A stretch of 64,000 nt of DNA from Sebastes aleutianus (GCA_916700875.1 CAKAKS010000022.1:16302065-16366064); one strand, 5' to 3'; positions 1 through 10,640 are shown, numbered from the stretch's first letter. Numbers and translations are program-made. Notes: generated by a model from the letters alone, not told the origin.

Positions 1-547
1 CCAAGAGCGAAGCGAATTTTCGCCTCGCTTTACTCGCGCGAGTTGGACCGCCGGTATTGTTTGTGTCCATTCGCTCTAGACGCACCGGAGAGGAGGAGGA
101 GCTTGTCTCCATAGATCCATTTCGGCTGCTTTGTACATGTTGTAGAAGTCCCAGATATGTCAGAAAACCAAACGCCATCGTGTCTGGGTTCATAACGTCA
201 CCCGGCGGCGAGCTGTATTCACATACAGAGCCATTGCACTGACTCTATCTAGCAAGCCATGCATCACTACTGCATTATGAACCCAAAATAAACAGATTGT
301 AATGTGATTTAACTGCAATAAACGGATCAAAATGATGCCGAAATAACTACATAATGATGTTGATTTGTAAAAAGTCTGAATTCATGCTTTGTCAGATCTG
401 TCCGCAAGACGACAAGCAAAAAACTTTTAAAATGCTTGTTTTCTGAATGAGTTTGGATGGATCAGTGCCAGGCTATGCAGCTGCTCCATCCACACTCAAC
501 ATAAAGGCATCTACGGAGGCCCCGCGCCACGGTGTCTCGCGCGAGTA
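1..547 (+). repeat. Dispersed element, copy 1 of family A
   Basis: The stretch with AACCCAAAATAAACAGATT, GATCAAAATGATGCC and GAATTCATGCTTTGTCAG is found again, diverged, at 15893-16405 in the same orientation. The palindrome CTCGCGCGAG occurs at 33-42 and again at 536-545 and may mark the ends. The left end may be cut by the window. No transposase reading frame is visible, so this is probably a non-autonomous DNA element; the superfamily is uncertain. It lies within trhde intron 2. Confidence 0.7.
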
Positions 548-1154
548 TAAACAAAACTTAAGGCTTCTGTCTTTTGCGTCATAACGTAACTGGGAACTGA
601 TTTGAAGCTGAACACTTCAATATAAAATATCTAAAATATCTCACTGTTCTGCATAAAAAAAAAAAACTTTTTAACTCACATTTTATGGTGCTCTTTATAC
701 TATATCACAGATTTCCTAAAATGATATTAAAACATTTGCAATATATCGCAATATATTGAATTGTTACCGATGTATCATGATACGTATCGTATTGCCAGAT
801 TCTTGCCAATATACAGCTCTAATACAAACACAATTATCTTTATGATAGTCATGTCAAAAATATATAGTCAGAAACCATAACTCAGAGTAAAGTTTGAAGA
901 GTTTAAACCTTAAAGATACTTCTGTGAATGTGACTCTGCGTAGAGAAGCACAATAACAACTCTGGTCCACTTTCCTCCTTTACATCAGCCGAGTATTGAC
1001 GCGCCTGTTGTGATGTCATGTGATCAGCAGGTCAGCGGAGTTGGTCCTGACACACTGAACCATTACAAACTGGTTTCACTGGGAGACGACAGCAAACCAC
1101 AATAGCAAACTAACCATTTGCATTAAGATTAATGTGTGTGAGTGTTAATTAATT

Positions 1155-1177
1155 CCCCCCCCCCCCCCCCCCCTCCC
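1155..1177 (+). repeat. C homopolymer
   Basis: A run of 19 C followed by T and CCC. The length in the assembly may be unreliable. Confidence 0.9.
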
Positions 1178-1240
1178 AGGATTTAAGCATTTAAGCCCCG
1201 CCTGGGGTTCATAGTAACTCTGGATATTAAGCAAATCTCA

Positions 1241-1260
1241 TGTGTGTGTGTGTGTGTGTT
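1241..1260 (+). repeat. (TG)n microsatellite
   Basis: About nine TG units. Confidence 0.9.
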
Positions 1261-2402
1261 AGCATTAGCCACACAGCTGCATGAAGCTAATCCTTAAACT
1301 AACAGTGAGCTTTGGACACACACACACACGTCTCAGCTATCTGGACAGCTGACATCTGAACAGCGACGTGTGGATCTGACATTTTAAAGCTCCTTCTACG
1401 AATTAAATTAAGATTATTTTTCCTGTGTGTCTCTTTGCTTTGCTGGTTAGTCATCAGATTAACATATTTACAGTAGACTGGCATCTTTAAGGGGTGTTAG
1501 TCATGTGTTTGAAACTGGCTTATTCACATGTATTTATTCTAATATTATGCTCTCACAGCAACACTATCTGTGATTTCTTGCACATGCTCAGAGGCCTGAA
1601 CACTCATGTTGTTATCGAGTGTTTTGAAACACTGGGTTTATCCTCTACGTGACGTTTTAAGATATCGGTTGAGTGCACAAAGCGGACTGTAAGCAGGTTT
1701 CCCTTGGCTGGACCATTAAACTTTAACTAACAGGTTGTTCTGCTGGTCCATCAGCTGCTGTATTGATCCCATATTGATCCAAACAGCAGCAACCAGTGAA
1801 TATGGGACCACTACAGACCTGATCGGTGAGGGATTACAGCAAACGTGTGTTTCAAGTGTTCGGTTTTAACTGTGAGACAGAAAAATACATTTTATTTACA
1901 TTCTTTGGTTATTTTTATGTTAAAATATTCTGCTTCTAATAGCTTATTTTATCAACGGTTAATTAAATCTGCAGCAAACACCCGCTGTAATTACTAAACA
2001 AGACTGATGTGAATCTGAGGAAGCCGATGAGGAAATCAATGATGCAAGAAATCTACACTAATATTAGGGAAGGAAACATGGAGTCAATGTAAATAAGCAA
2101 GTCTCATTTGATGGATCATACAGGCCTGGTTTAAAATTAATGGAGTTTTAGTAATATTGGAGGTCCAACAGAATCTGCTTCGGTCTTGAAGTATCAGACA
2201 AAGATTTTTAATCGTAACTTTATCTCACAGTATCACTCTAGAGTCAAGACTTTTGAACAAAAACTATTGTTTTAAAACAAAATAAAACACAAGAGGTTGC
2301 ATGTTATTAGCAGAGTTGTTGTAAAGACCAACTAAACCGAGATGAAGTTATGACCAAGACCAGAGTGTGTCGAGAACGAGACTAAGACTTTGACGGGTTG
2401 AG

Positions 2403-2790
2403 ACTGAGCCATATTAGCGCAAATAAATGACTAAAAAATAAATGCAAAAATACATAAATAAATAAAAACAATGCACAAATAAATTAAAAAAAAAATGCAA
2501 GAAGAAATACATTTAAAAAATAATAAAAATAAATAAATGAATAAATAAAAGGGAAAATTAAACAGAAGAGTAAATAAATGAGGGAATTAATACAAAGATA
2601 AATATATAAAGAAGCAAATTAAATCAGAAATATCAATTTATGTCACATTTTATCAATTAATTAAGGGCTACATTTATTTTTAATATTATTTTTGCTACAT
2701 TTAATGACAAATGTATTAATTTATCAAGTCATTTATATATTTTTTCATTATTTTAATTTTTATTTTATCAGGTTGCGTCCTTCATAATCA
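2403..2790 (+). repeat. A/T-rich dispersed element, copy 1 of family B
   Basis: An AAATA-rich first half is followed by ATTAAACAGAAGAGTAAATA, CAGAAATATCAATTTATGTC and TTTTATCAGGTTGCGTCC. The same order of blocks occurs at about 51110-51415 in the same orientation. The A-rich first half and T-rich second half make it roughly self-complementary. This is probably a non-autonomous inverted-repeat element. Confidence 0.7.
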
Positions 2791-2981
2791 CAGCATGTTT
2801 AATGAGTGAATAAAACTTTAAGTGTAACTTAAAAAGTTTGAGCCCGAGAGCGTCCTTATATGGTCCTGACTTCACTCTGTCCAATCACAAGTGAGCTCCT
2901 TCTGATTTCATCAATTAACTACGACTTTGTATTTCTACAGTAAGTGGAACAGACGTTGATAAAATGTTCTGTCGCCGCGGT

Positions 2982-3002
2982 AACACACACACACACACAC
3001 AC
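2982..3002 (+). repeat. (AC)n microsatellite
   Basis: About ten AC units in trhde intron 2. Confidence 0.9.
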
Positions 3003-3169
3003 AGATGGAGGCCACACAGTCACAAAACTCATGCATGAAATAATAAATGTATCTCCACACAGTCTGTTTCCCATCAGCACCGAGGGGAAGAAATCTGATG
3101 TGGAAACAACTCTGCAGCAGAGGCTTATGGGAAATTCATAAGGAGGGAGTGAGTGGTTTGATAAGTGGA

Positions 3170-3197
3170 ACACACACACGCAAACACACGCACACAC

Positions 3198-3234
<37 letters not shown>
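3170..3234 (+). repeat. (AC)n microsatellite in trhde intron 2
   Basis: An interrupted AC run of about 65 bp with AAACACACG variants. On the trhde transcript it reads as a GU run, complementary to the CA run nearer the splice donor (3329-3381). Confidence 0.92.
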
Positions 3235-3235
<1 letters not shown>

Positions 3236-3328
3236 CGGTGTGTTTGAGTTAATCAATGTCGTGGATGTGAAGCTCTGACCTTTTCTCGTCCAACCACCTG
3301 CTGCTGCAGGAAAAATGACTGTGTTTCA

Positions 3329-3381
3329 GTGTGTGTGTGTGTATGTGTGTGTGTGCGTGTGTGTTTGTGTGTGTGTGTGTT
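3329..3381 (+). repeat. (GT)n microsatellite next to trhde exon 2 donor
   Basis: An interrupted GT run of about 53 bp. On the trhde transcript it is a CA repeat that begins 13 bases after the end of exon 2. Confidence 0.92.
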
Positions 3382-3394
3382 TGGGCGTGCGTAC

Positions 3395-3639
3395 CGTTTC
3401 TCTCTCTGCAGGATGTAGGAGCTCCTGAAGAAGCCCAGCAGCTCGTCCTCGATGGCGGCGTCGAAGCTCACGTTGAGCCGGTAAACTCTCATCGGCTTCA
3501 TCTCGCGGTGCAGAACGACGACGTACATCTGGTTGGCCGGGTAGGGGAAGTGGCGGTGGACGCGCATGGCTCCGCCGCCGGGCCTGTTGGCGGGACGGCC
3601 TCCGGCGCCGCCCTCTGCCGTGACGGACACCCGGTCCAC
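3395..3639 (-). CDS. trhde: TRH-degrading ectoenzyme, coding exon 2
   Basis: Exon 2 encodes residues 166-246 plus two bases of codon 247. The acceptor is a pyrimidine tract ending CCCTCCAG at 3640 and the donor is CG|GTACGC at 3394. Exon 1 ends in phase 0 and this exon starts in phase 0, so the joint is clean. The product continues the N-terminal beta-sheet domain of an M1 zinc aminopeptidase. YVVVLH and DELLGFFRSSYIL agree with my recollection of human TRHDE (LVVVLN, NELLGFFRSSYVL). N221-V-S is a possible N-glycosylation site. A Gly/Arg/Pro-rich stretch (about residues 174-194) appears roughly ten residues longer than the human counterpart and lies between conserved strands. The first part of the exon is very GC-rich. 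The catalytic HEXXH exons lie beyond the left edge. Confidence 0.93.
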
Positions 3640-5579
3640 CTGGAGGGAGGAAGAGGAGGAGGTAGAATGATGAACTGTCAGATGATGATTTATAGTCTCA
3701 TTCACTCTTCTTCTCATTTCTTTGTTCATTTTTCTGCTGCTATTTTTCGTAGATGTAGCTCGGTAGTCTCCATTCTTAATCTTTTACAAGTTCAATTTAC
3801 AAAAACAATTTACGAGCTCTGATTATCCACTTGTTTCTGCACAATGAGACGGTTAATAACTATAGCCTTGGGGGAAACAATAGATGGAAAAAGCAAAAAA
3901 CTGGTGAAAACCAGTTTATATTTCTCTTCTCCTTCTGATATAATCTTCATATATGCTAAACTCAGATTTCCTCTGTTTCATATCATTAAATAAATAAAAA
4001 ACAGATTTCATTTCAGCCTGTTAAAGGTGCTTTGTGGAGTTATTGACCCCTGGTTTTGCTATAGGGCAATGTTTTATGAGTGGGTCCGTAGTGTAAAGAT
4101 CGTTCTAATGTTTAATGTGGAAGATAATGCATTCAGGGATGCATGCCCAAAAGAAAAGAAGGAGAAACACACCTCCTTTTAAACATGATGAAAGACTTGA
4201 ATATCAACAGTTTTTTGGATATGTGCAAACATCACAATGCTGATTCATCCCGTTTGTCAGGCCTCATGTGTACAGATATTGCGTCTTGATAATGTAAACT
4301 CATTAATACAGTTCAAACACAACCTTGCAGACTGCACACACAGTATATAAACAGATATTAGCTGACAACTTTACTGAGAAATGTTGTAGTCAAACAACAG
4401 CGACAATCACAACATTTCACTTAGTGTCTCAGCAGGTGTTGAAGGTAGACAGGCAAACGTGTTTTAAATTAAGTACAAAGTAACTCTTTCGCAAGCAAGT
4501 GCACATTATTTTGTATATTTGATATATTATTTCTGCATTATGTGTCAGTATAATCATCCCCTGTATGCTTATTTACTCCAGTTTGATGCTCATTGTCAGT
4601 TCATTCTACCTTACAATCACCCTTACAATGTTCTCTGTGCATCACATCATATTAACATCAATACGCTGTAAAGAAATAGAACCAGAGAAATCTACAGCAG
4701 CACCTGCAGACTGATGAAACTAATGAAAACTGGAGGGGAGAAACAGTCATCATTAAGCAGAGACGGAGAGCTGAGGTTTGACCCTCTGAGATGAGCAGCA
4801 GTGCATGATGGGAACATGCCCGGCAACAGTGGGAACCATTAGGAACCTCTGGGTCTCTTTGTTGTCACACATCAGCGCTCCTCAGCCAATCAGACGCCGA
4901 GTGTGTGTGCGTTTTGTGTGCGCTTGTGTGCGTTTCTTCTTTGATGAATGAAGTGATCGATAGGAACAGAGAGGCTGCTGACACACAGAGGAAACGTCGG
5001 GGATTAAAAGGAGGCTTTTCGACGGGGTTTTCTGGCGAGTCAGCGAATGCGGCGCCGCGCTTCGTGATGCCTTCAAGTGCTCCACTCGACCAAAAATGCT
5101 TTTTAATTGTGTTTGTTTGTTGATGGCTTTGATTTCGCAGCTCAACTCATCACTGTCAGGACAGTTTAACGGCACACATTGTTCCTGTTTGAAATCTTTT
5201 ATTAATGTGTTTTGTGATCTGGTCAGAGTCACCGAGGCGGAACCAATCGCTGCCTCGGGTTCTTCTCAGCACGACTTGTTAAGGATTTGTAGTTCATGTA
5301 ATAAAACAAAACCACCGTAATGATGCTTTCGGCCTTTTTTCTACTTTAGCTTTGTTGAATGTCGAATGCATTTGGTGCTCGTGACATTTCTCTGACTCGG
5401 AGAATAAAGCGCTCCTTGCAGGAGTGTTTTTTCTCTGCTCTTTCTACCAGCAGGTTGTATTTTTATCCACATTTGTTTTTTTCTTTTCATAAAGAAAAAC
5501 TGTCATGCCCGGGTACCTCAGGAGACCTGCCTGGCGCCCAACAACACCTCTTAATTCACAGCGTGCTCACATACAAACA

Positions 5580-5830
5580 CAAAAGGGAGCCGCGGGGTTT
5601 TTAATTGGCCTCTGCCCAAATTAGACAGATTCATCCTCCTCTCACATTAGCCGAGATGACCGGGCCTGAAAAATCATCAGGCGCTTTCTCTGAGGCTTTC
5701 TCTCTCTCACCGCGGCGCTCGTCTTGAAGAATTCAGCTGAAACAGCAACTTTGACGGTTAATTAGTCTCGTTAAGGAAATCTCTGAGGCCAAATCTGGGA
5801 ATAAACATTCTTTGTTAGAGAGTTTCCGAC
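5580..5830. promoter_or_regulatory. Possible conserved non-coding block in intron 1
   Basis: This stretch looks unique within the window and complex in composition. It has TAATTGG, AAATTAGAC, CATTAGC and GGTTAATTAGTC, which are homeodomain-type cores. There is no reading frame of interest. Whether it is conserved cannot be judged from one sequence. Confidence 0.2.
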
Positions 5831-6470
5831 GCAGAGAGCAGATCTCAGGATGCAAACAAGGTGCTTTGTTTGGAAAGAAGCATCAGGAAAGTTATCAGAC
5901 TGTGAACATCCACAGGTAGCAATGCACCTGTCTCTGAAACGGTAGGAGGTACGAAGCCTAGTTCTCAATCACTGTCATGTACTACAACTATAACACCAAC
6001 ACTACACCTACTGAAGAAGTTCAGGGGTTGGGAAGAAACAATAACCAACACCTGAGCGCCTTCTGAAAACTTTTTTCCATGCACAAAGACACCATCCTGT
6101 TTTGCAACATCAGCGCCCAGCAGCCGAGCTACGCTTCCGCCATTTTGGACTGAATGTGACTACCTGACGCCGGTAAAACGTCCGCCTACAAAGTGCCGCC
6201 CAAAAGTAAAACAGAATTATTTCTATTCTTTTGTTATATTTTGCGGAAATGTTCTGTGTTGAACAATAAATCATTCTAAACCTAATAAGCGTTTTCAGTC
6301 CAAAATGGCGTCAGCGGCCATTGTCAAAAAAACACAGGAGTTTCGTCTCTTTGCTTCTATACTCATTGACGTCATCACTTTCTGCACTTCATACAAAAAA
6401 AGTAATATTTTTGTGGTAATGCAAAATAATTTGGATATTTCTGAAACACGTACTTCATCTTGTACACCAA

Positions 6471-6826
6471 CCATAGACTGTATGAAGTTGAAGAAGTGCA
6501 CGTAGTCACCGTGACGTCACTACTTGGTTTGTGGACTACGGTTTTGAAGCTTCGGGTTCGGCATTTTGGTCGTCATTATCTAGGTTTTTTGGCTTCGCCA
6601 TCTTGTTTTTTTTGCAACCAGAACTGACACAAAAGGGTGAGAGGTAAGTACAACCGAACGCTGAATAAGACATTTTTAGGCGACCAAAATGTTACAATTA
6701 ACTTTTATGAACTGAAAACACACTGTGAAAGAGTTAAAGTTCTAAGACGAAAACACGGACAACTCCCAGACCGGACAACGCAGACAACTAAATGGGACCA
6801 TAATTTACTGAATGGACATCATGCTG
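6471..6826 (+). mobile_element. Inverted-repeat element of family C, nearly unexpanded copy
   Basis: It begins with CCATAGACTGTATGAAG and has GACGTCAC, GGTTTGTGGACTACGG, then a short stretch with only about two CATTTTGG/CGCCATCTTG-like units. The body follows: AACCAGAACTGACAC, AAGTACAACCGAACGCTGA, GCGACCAAAATGTTACAATT. The same left end occurs at 39818 and the same body at 11823, 42351 and 60063. The stretch between GGACAACG and TAAATGGG is deleted here compared with those copies. It represents the element with little or no array. Confidence 0.8.
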
Positions 6827-6957
6827 CAAGCAACGTATCTTCATACAACAGTTCATATGATATCTTACGAAAAGTTATTCCTCTTTTATAATCTGTTTTT
6901 CTACGAATGTCCAACAATATCTGTCAATATCTGCTCATTACATGCATACAGTATTTT

Positions 6958-7330
6958 CAAAATAAACTTCCGTCTTCACAGGAAGCAACTTGGTGAGGTT
7001 TAGGTAACAAAACTACTTAGTTAGGTTTAGGAAAAGATCGTGGTTTGGGTTAAAATAAATACGGAAGTGGCGTTACTGAAGTATGGAAGTTAAGTGACAA
7101 ATGAATCAACGTTGACTTCTGGTTTCACCCAGGATATGAACGCTGGTCTCCTGGCGAAAGTCTGGTATTTTTTTACCCACCCATCCACCGCGACCTCCTC
7201 GGTACGTGGCGTTTGTCACTCTTTATACTTCCTGGTTCACGATTACATGGATTACATACAAATTGATTTTGTGCGATATATACAAACTACAGTGAATTAC
7301 TTTTTGTAGGTATAGCTGCGAACGCTGTAT
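6958..7330 (+). repeat. Dispersed element, copy of family D
   Basis: It contains AAATAAACTTCCGTCTTCAC, GTTTAGGAAAAGATCGTGG, TGACTTCTGGTTTCACCC and ATACTTCCTGGTTCACGATT. Related blocks occur at 36295-36520 and 54121-54230 (same strand) and at 32150-32280 and 56690-56830 (opposite strand). No protein is encoded. It is probably a non-autonomous transposable element. Confidence 0.7.
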
Positions 7331-7601
7331 GAGACCAGCCTGATCCATTTAACCTCAAAAGAAACTAGTATCTAGAACCAACGATAGCCACCGCACAACC
7401 TGAGAAAAGTCGCAACGCCACCAAACCAACGCCATTTTGCAGAGATTGGCTGGATATATTTTTGTTATCAGGTCATGAAGGAATTGCCGTTTCTATAAAT
7501 CAAGCTGATACGGTTTGCTGACATTGCCGCGTCACAGATATCATGAGCGTTCATGTTTACCAAAGATTTCTACAGATTCCTACCCGTACAGGCCACCGTA
7601 C

Positions 7602-8096
7602 CTCAAGGCGGTCGGCGTGCAGCACGATGAACCGGGTGGCGTTGATGCACTCCAGCTCGATGCTGACCTCCCCGGAGAAGGTGAAGTTGTCCATGTAGAC
7701 GGCGAGCCGCAGGTCGTAGTGCCGCGGCCTCAACGATCCTGGCAGCCTCGAGTTCCTCCACGGCTGGACCGCCTCGTCGTCCCCCCTCTCTCCCGTCCTC
7801 TCCCCTCTGCTCCCGTTCAACCTCGCTGACCCTCCGGTGCCCCGCGAGCCCGACTCCCCCGTTGCCCCGTCGTGATTCTGTCCGCCGCACTCCTCGAAGC
7901 GGACGCTGAGCACCACGGCCACCGCTGTGACGATGATGAGGGTGAGGATGGACAGGGCGAAGCCCAGCACCAGCCGTTTGTGCACCGTGATGTGGCGCTC
8001 GGTGGTTCGAGGCCGGACCACCACCGACTCGGCCCACTGGTCCGAGAGGCCGCGGCCATTCCGCATGGCTCCCGGACTGCTGTCGTTTAGTCCCAT
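7602..8096 (-). CDS. trhde: TRH-degrading ectoenzyme, coding exon 1 (start codon)
   Basis: Exon 1 encodes residues 1-165 of a type II membrane M1 metallopeptidase. The enzyme removes pyroglutamate from thyrotropin-releasing hormone outside the cell. Residues 1-41 are the cytoplasmic tail, with RPRTTERH and VHKRLVL matching my recollection of human TRHDE. Residues 42-65 form one hydrophobic membrane helix, and C70 follows in a conserved FEEC motif. Residues 71-112 are a low-complexity Gly/Arg stalk. The peptidase N-terminal domain starts near W113 (LPGSLRPRHYDL, NFTFSGEV, NATRF). N94, N137 and N152 are glycosylation sequons. The start is fixed by an in-frame TAA immediately before the ATG; the base at -3 is T, which is a weak context, and +4 is G. 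The donor is GAG|GTACGG in phase 0. Human TRHDE is about 1,024 residues, so the window holds roughly the first quarter. Confidence 0.96.
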
Positions 8097-8109
8097 TTAG
8101 ATAAAAGTG

Positions 8110-8346
8110 TCACTCTAACGGTGAAGAAATGTCCTCAGAAAGGAGTTCTGGTACGGAGAAACACTCATTTATGCTCAGGTCTGATTCCAGCTTGTTTACA
8201 GATGATTCAACGTGAAAAATGGTGGTTTGATCGTCTGTCAAACCTCCACTCTGTACTGCTACTTCTGAAAACCTGACCCCTGACCTCGCCGCTCCGCCGC
8301 CGGACCGCTCTGAACGTCCTTCAGCTGGGAGGTGGGAAACCAACAC
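8110..8346 (-). other. 78-codon upstream ORF before trhde start
   Basis: An ATG-to-stop frame of 78 codons ends 13 bases before the trhde ATG and is in a different frame. If transcription starts upstream of 8346 it would be an upstream ORF on the mRNA. The peptide has no domain that I recognise. It could also be chance in GC-rich 5' leader sequence. Confidence 0.35.
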
Positions 8347-8475
8347 CGCGGCACGTTTTACATTTCAGGCAACAAAACTGACAAAACAGAAAGGATGAGA
8401 TGGTCGTGTGCGTTTTGGTTTTGCGGTGAGGGGGGGAAAAAATCAATGCTGCATGGCTCGATTTCAAGTTCTAGA

Positions 8476-8508
8476 GGAAGAGGAGGAGGAGGAGGAGGAG
8501 GAGGAGGT
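8476..8508 (+). repeat. (GGA)n trinucleotide repeat upstream of trhde
   Basis: About ten GGA units with one AGA variant. On the trhde strand it reads CCT, about 380 bases upstream of the start codon, in the likely 5' leader or proximal promoter. Confidence 0.9.
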
Positions 8509-8957
8509 ATGCTGTTGAGGATGTGGCTATACAGTGAGCGTATCATCCATAGGCTTTCACTGGAAATCAGCTGGGTAAGCGAAACCACCACAAACAGAAG
8601 TGTTACACTGGGAATAAAGCCTTGTTATACTCTGGCAAACAACCTGAAGTGACAGATTATACATTAAAAATCACTTTTAGATGATTTAAATCCTCATTCT
8701 GAGCTTCAGAAACGTCACATGGATCGACAAAGACTGAGCTCCCGAACCAAAGGGGAGATTTAAAATCAGCAGGTTATCGTCTCCAGATTGTTATAAAGTT
8801 AATTTCTTCTGAGTTAAAGCTCTTCCAGAACTGCAATAAAGCATAAATAAACCCCTATCGTACTATTATGGGATTATTATTATGAAACAGTGGGAGATGA
8901 AAGTGCTTTACGGAACATTAAGGTCAGTATTAGGAGCCACGGATGCACTATGAGTAT

Positions 8958-9586
8958 GATTATTATGATTACAAATTTTGGAGTCAAATGTTTTGTTATA
9001 TTTCCTTGTATATTTGTTAAGAATGGTTAAATATCGGCTCCTTTTGTTGGAGAGAAGTTAAAAGTCACCACATTTTTTGACATTTATTGTCATATAATGA
9101 AGATTTTTCCAAATGGTTCTGTAAGAATATTGTTAAAGGTTAATTTACATCAACATTTACCAGCTAAAAGAGTTAAAACTCTCTCTGTTTGACTTGATTT
9201 AAAGTTAAAATTAGCTTTTTCTGTTGATTTATCTGCAGAAATATGTTTTATTAAGGTAATAAGGATTATTATGATTTCATTTTTGGAGTCAAATTTTGTG
9301 TTATATATTTCTTTGTATTTTTTGTCAAGAAATTTGTGATGACTGATTAAATATCGTCTCCTTTTGTTGTTAGAGTCGAAAAGTCACCACATTTTTCTCA
9401 TTTTTTTTACATTTACTGTCATATAATAAAGATTTTTCCGAATGGTTCTGTAAGAATATTATTAAAGATGATTTTTTTAGGGTTAATTTACATCAAACTC
9501 TCTCTGTTTGACTTGATTTGATTTCAAGTTAAAATTAGCTTTTTTTATTGATTTTTCTGCAGAAATATGTTTTATGAAGGTAATAC
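8958..9586 (+). repeat. Tandem duplication, period about 306 bp
   Basis: GATTATTATGATT at 8958 recurs at 9264. GGAGTCAAAT, GTCACCACATTTTT, AATGGTTCTGTAAGAATATT, CTCTCTGTTTGACTTGATTT and GCAGAAATATGTTTTAT then follow in the same order in both units. The second copy is slightly longer, with small indels. It is AT-rich and non-coding, and lies 0.9-1.5 kb upstream of the trhde start. Confidence 0.9.
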
Positions 9587-9849
9587 GTCTCTCACTCTCA
9601 CTCTGTCTGCTCTCTTGAGGAGGTTAAGTGGATAATTTACGGTCAGCATGTGGCTTTATTCACTCCTCCGGTTCTCCACCGATCCGTGCTGCACAGCTCA
9701 GCTGATGGAAGAGAAATGGATTCTATATGATTGATAACCCGATAGATTGATAGATGGATCGATACCAGTCGGAGGGAGCAGAAAACGGCAATCAAAAATC
9801 CCCTACAATCAATGAATGATGAACGTTATCCGGTGCGTAAAAAGGATCC

Positions 9850-10640
9850 AAAAGATCAACTCCTCCGGTGCACTCCGGTAACTTCGGGTCGGTTTCTACC
9901 GGGAGTCGGTCCCGGTGTGTGCAGGGAGACTTGCTCCAGAAGAACCGACACTTTCCCCCGTTGAATCCGGTATTTTCTGCTGCGAAATTGCGCGCTGATC
10001 ACCTGCGTAATACCTGCGTTTTCTATCTTATTACCGGGGGGGTTACCGTTACCGGGACTGTCCGGGGATGCCAAATCCGTTAAACACCTCAAAATCCGTT
10101 ATTATATGGAGTTTGCTCAGAAAAATTCGTTAATGATCCGTTTAACCACCGGGAATCCGGTAAAACGTCACAGATCAAACACAAAGTGATCAATTTAAAA
10201 CACCGGGGATCCGGTAAAAGAGATGTTTAGGTACCGGTTAGAGAGATACGTTAAAGCAGTTTCGGTGCAGAGAGAGATCCTTGAAAGCACCGTCAGTGAT
10301 CCGTTAAATAGGCTCCACAATAAAATCCCCCTTCAGAAACCACCGGATCCGTCTCCGTGGAGTCCAAAGTAGAAATGAACCGGATTACGGATTCTCCCGG
10401 GTGGGCATGCACGGGCCCCTCCGGTGCTCCGGTATAAGAGACCGGATCCTCCTCAACTTTTTAGCCCATGCAAGGAGAGCTGCTCCTCTTTCCCTCTCCG
10501 GTGATAATGATGGTGATGATGATGAAGCTCTCCGGTTAGCATCCCTCCATCCACCGAGGAAGAGGAGGATGCGGGTGCTGATGCTGAGGAGGAGGAAGAG
10601 TCTCGTGCCGCCCGTTCAGCTGTGAGTCTGCTCGCGGTGT
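9850..10640. promoter_or_regulatory. CpG/CCGG-rich block, candidate trhde promoter or CpG island
   Basis: The block is much richer in CpG than its surroundings. It has about 20 CCGG tetramers between 9865 and 10536, many as ATCCGGTAAA, ACCGGGA or CTCCGGTG. The left flank is the AT-rich duplication and the right flank is the GA microsatellite. It lies 1.8-2.5 kb upstream of the trhde coding start. An unspliced or spliced 5' leader could begin here. No TATA box can be assigned with confidence, although GGTATAAGAG occurs on the plus strand near 10430. Confidence 0.45.

Larger units (their letters stand above)
1..3394 (-). other. trhde: trhde intron 2 (3' part outside window)
   Basis: The intron begins at the GT donor 3394-3393 (minus strand, CG|GTACGC) directly after exon 2 and continues past the left edge. 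I looked for the next conserved exon of the M1 peptidase domain (FDEP region) and did not see it. Bases 548-2402 hold no gene that I can support; they contain a C homopolymer and a short TG run only. Confidence 0.85.
3640..7601 (-). other. trhde: trhde intron 1
   Basis: It is bounded by donor GAG|GTACGG at 7601-7600 and acceptor CCAG at 3641-3640, both on the minus strand. It carries two dispersed elements (6471-6826 and 6958-7330). The stretch 4020-4450 resembles non-coding dispersed sequence. The stretch 5580-5830 has low repeat content and AT-rich homeodomain-like cores. No other exon is supported. Confidence 0.88.

Noticed and set aside
3331..3822. 163-codon plus-strand frame over trhde exon 2
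   Set aside because: It is antisense to a well-supported exon and begins in the GT microsatellite.
7515..7829. 104-codon plus-strand frame over trhde exon 1
   Set aside because: GC-rich shadow of the minus-strand coding exon.
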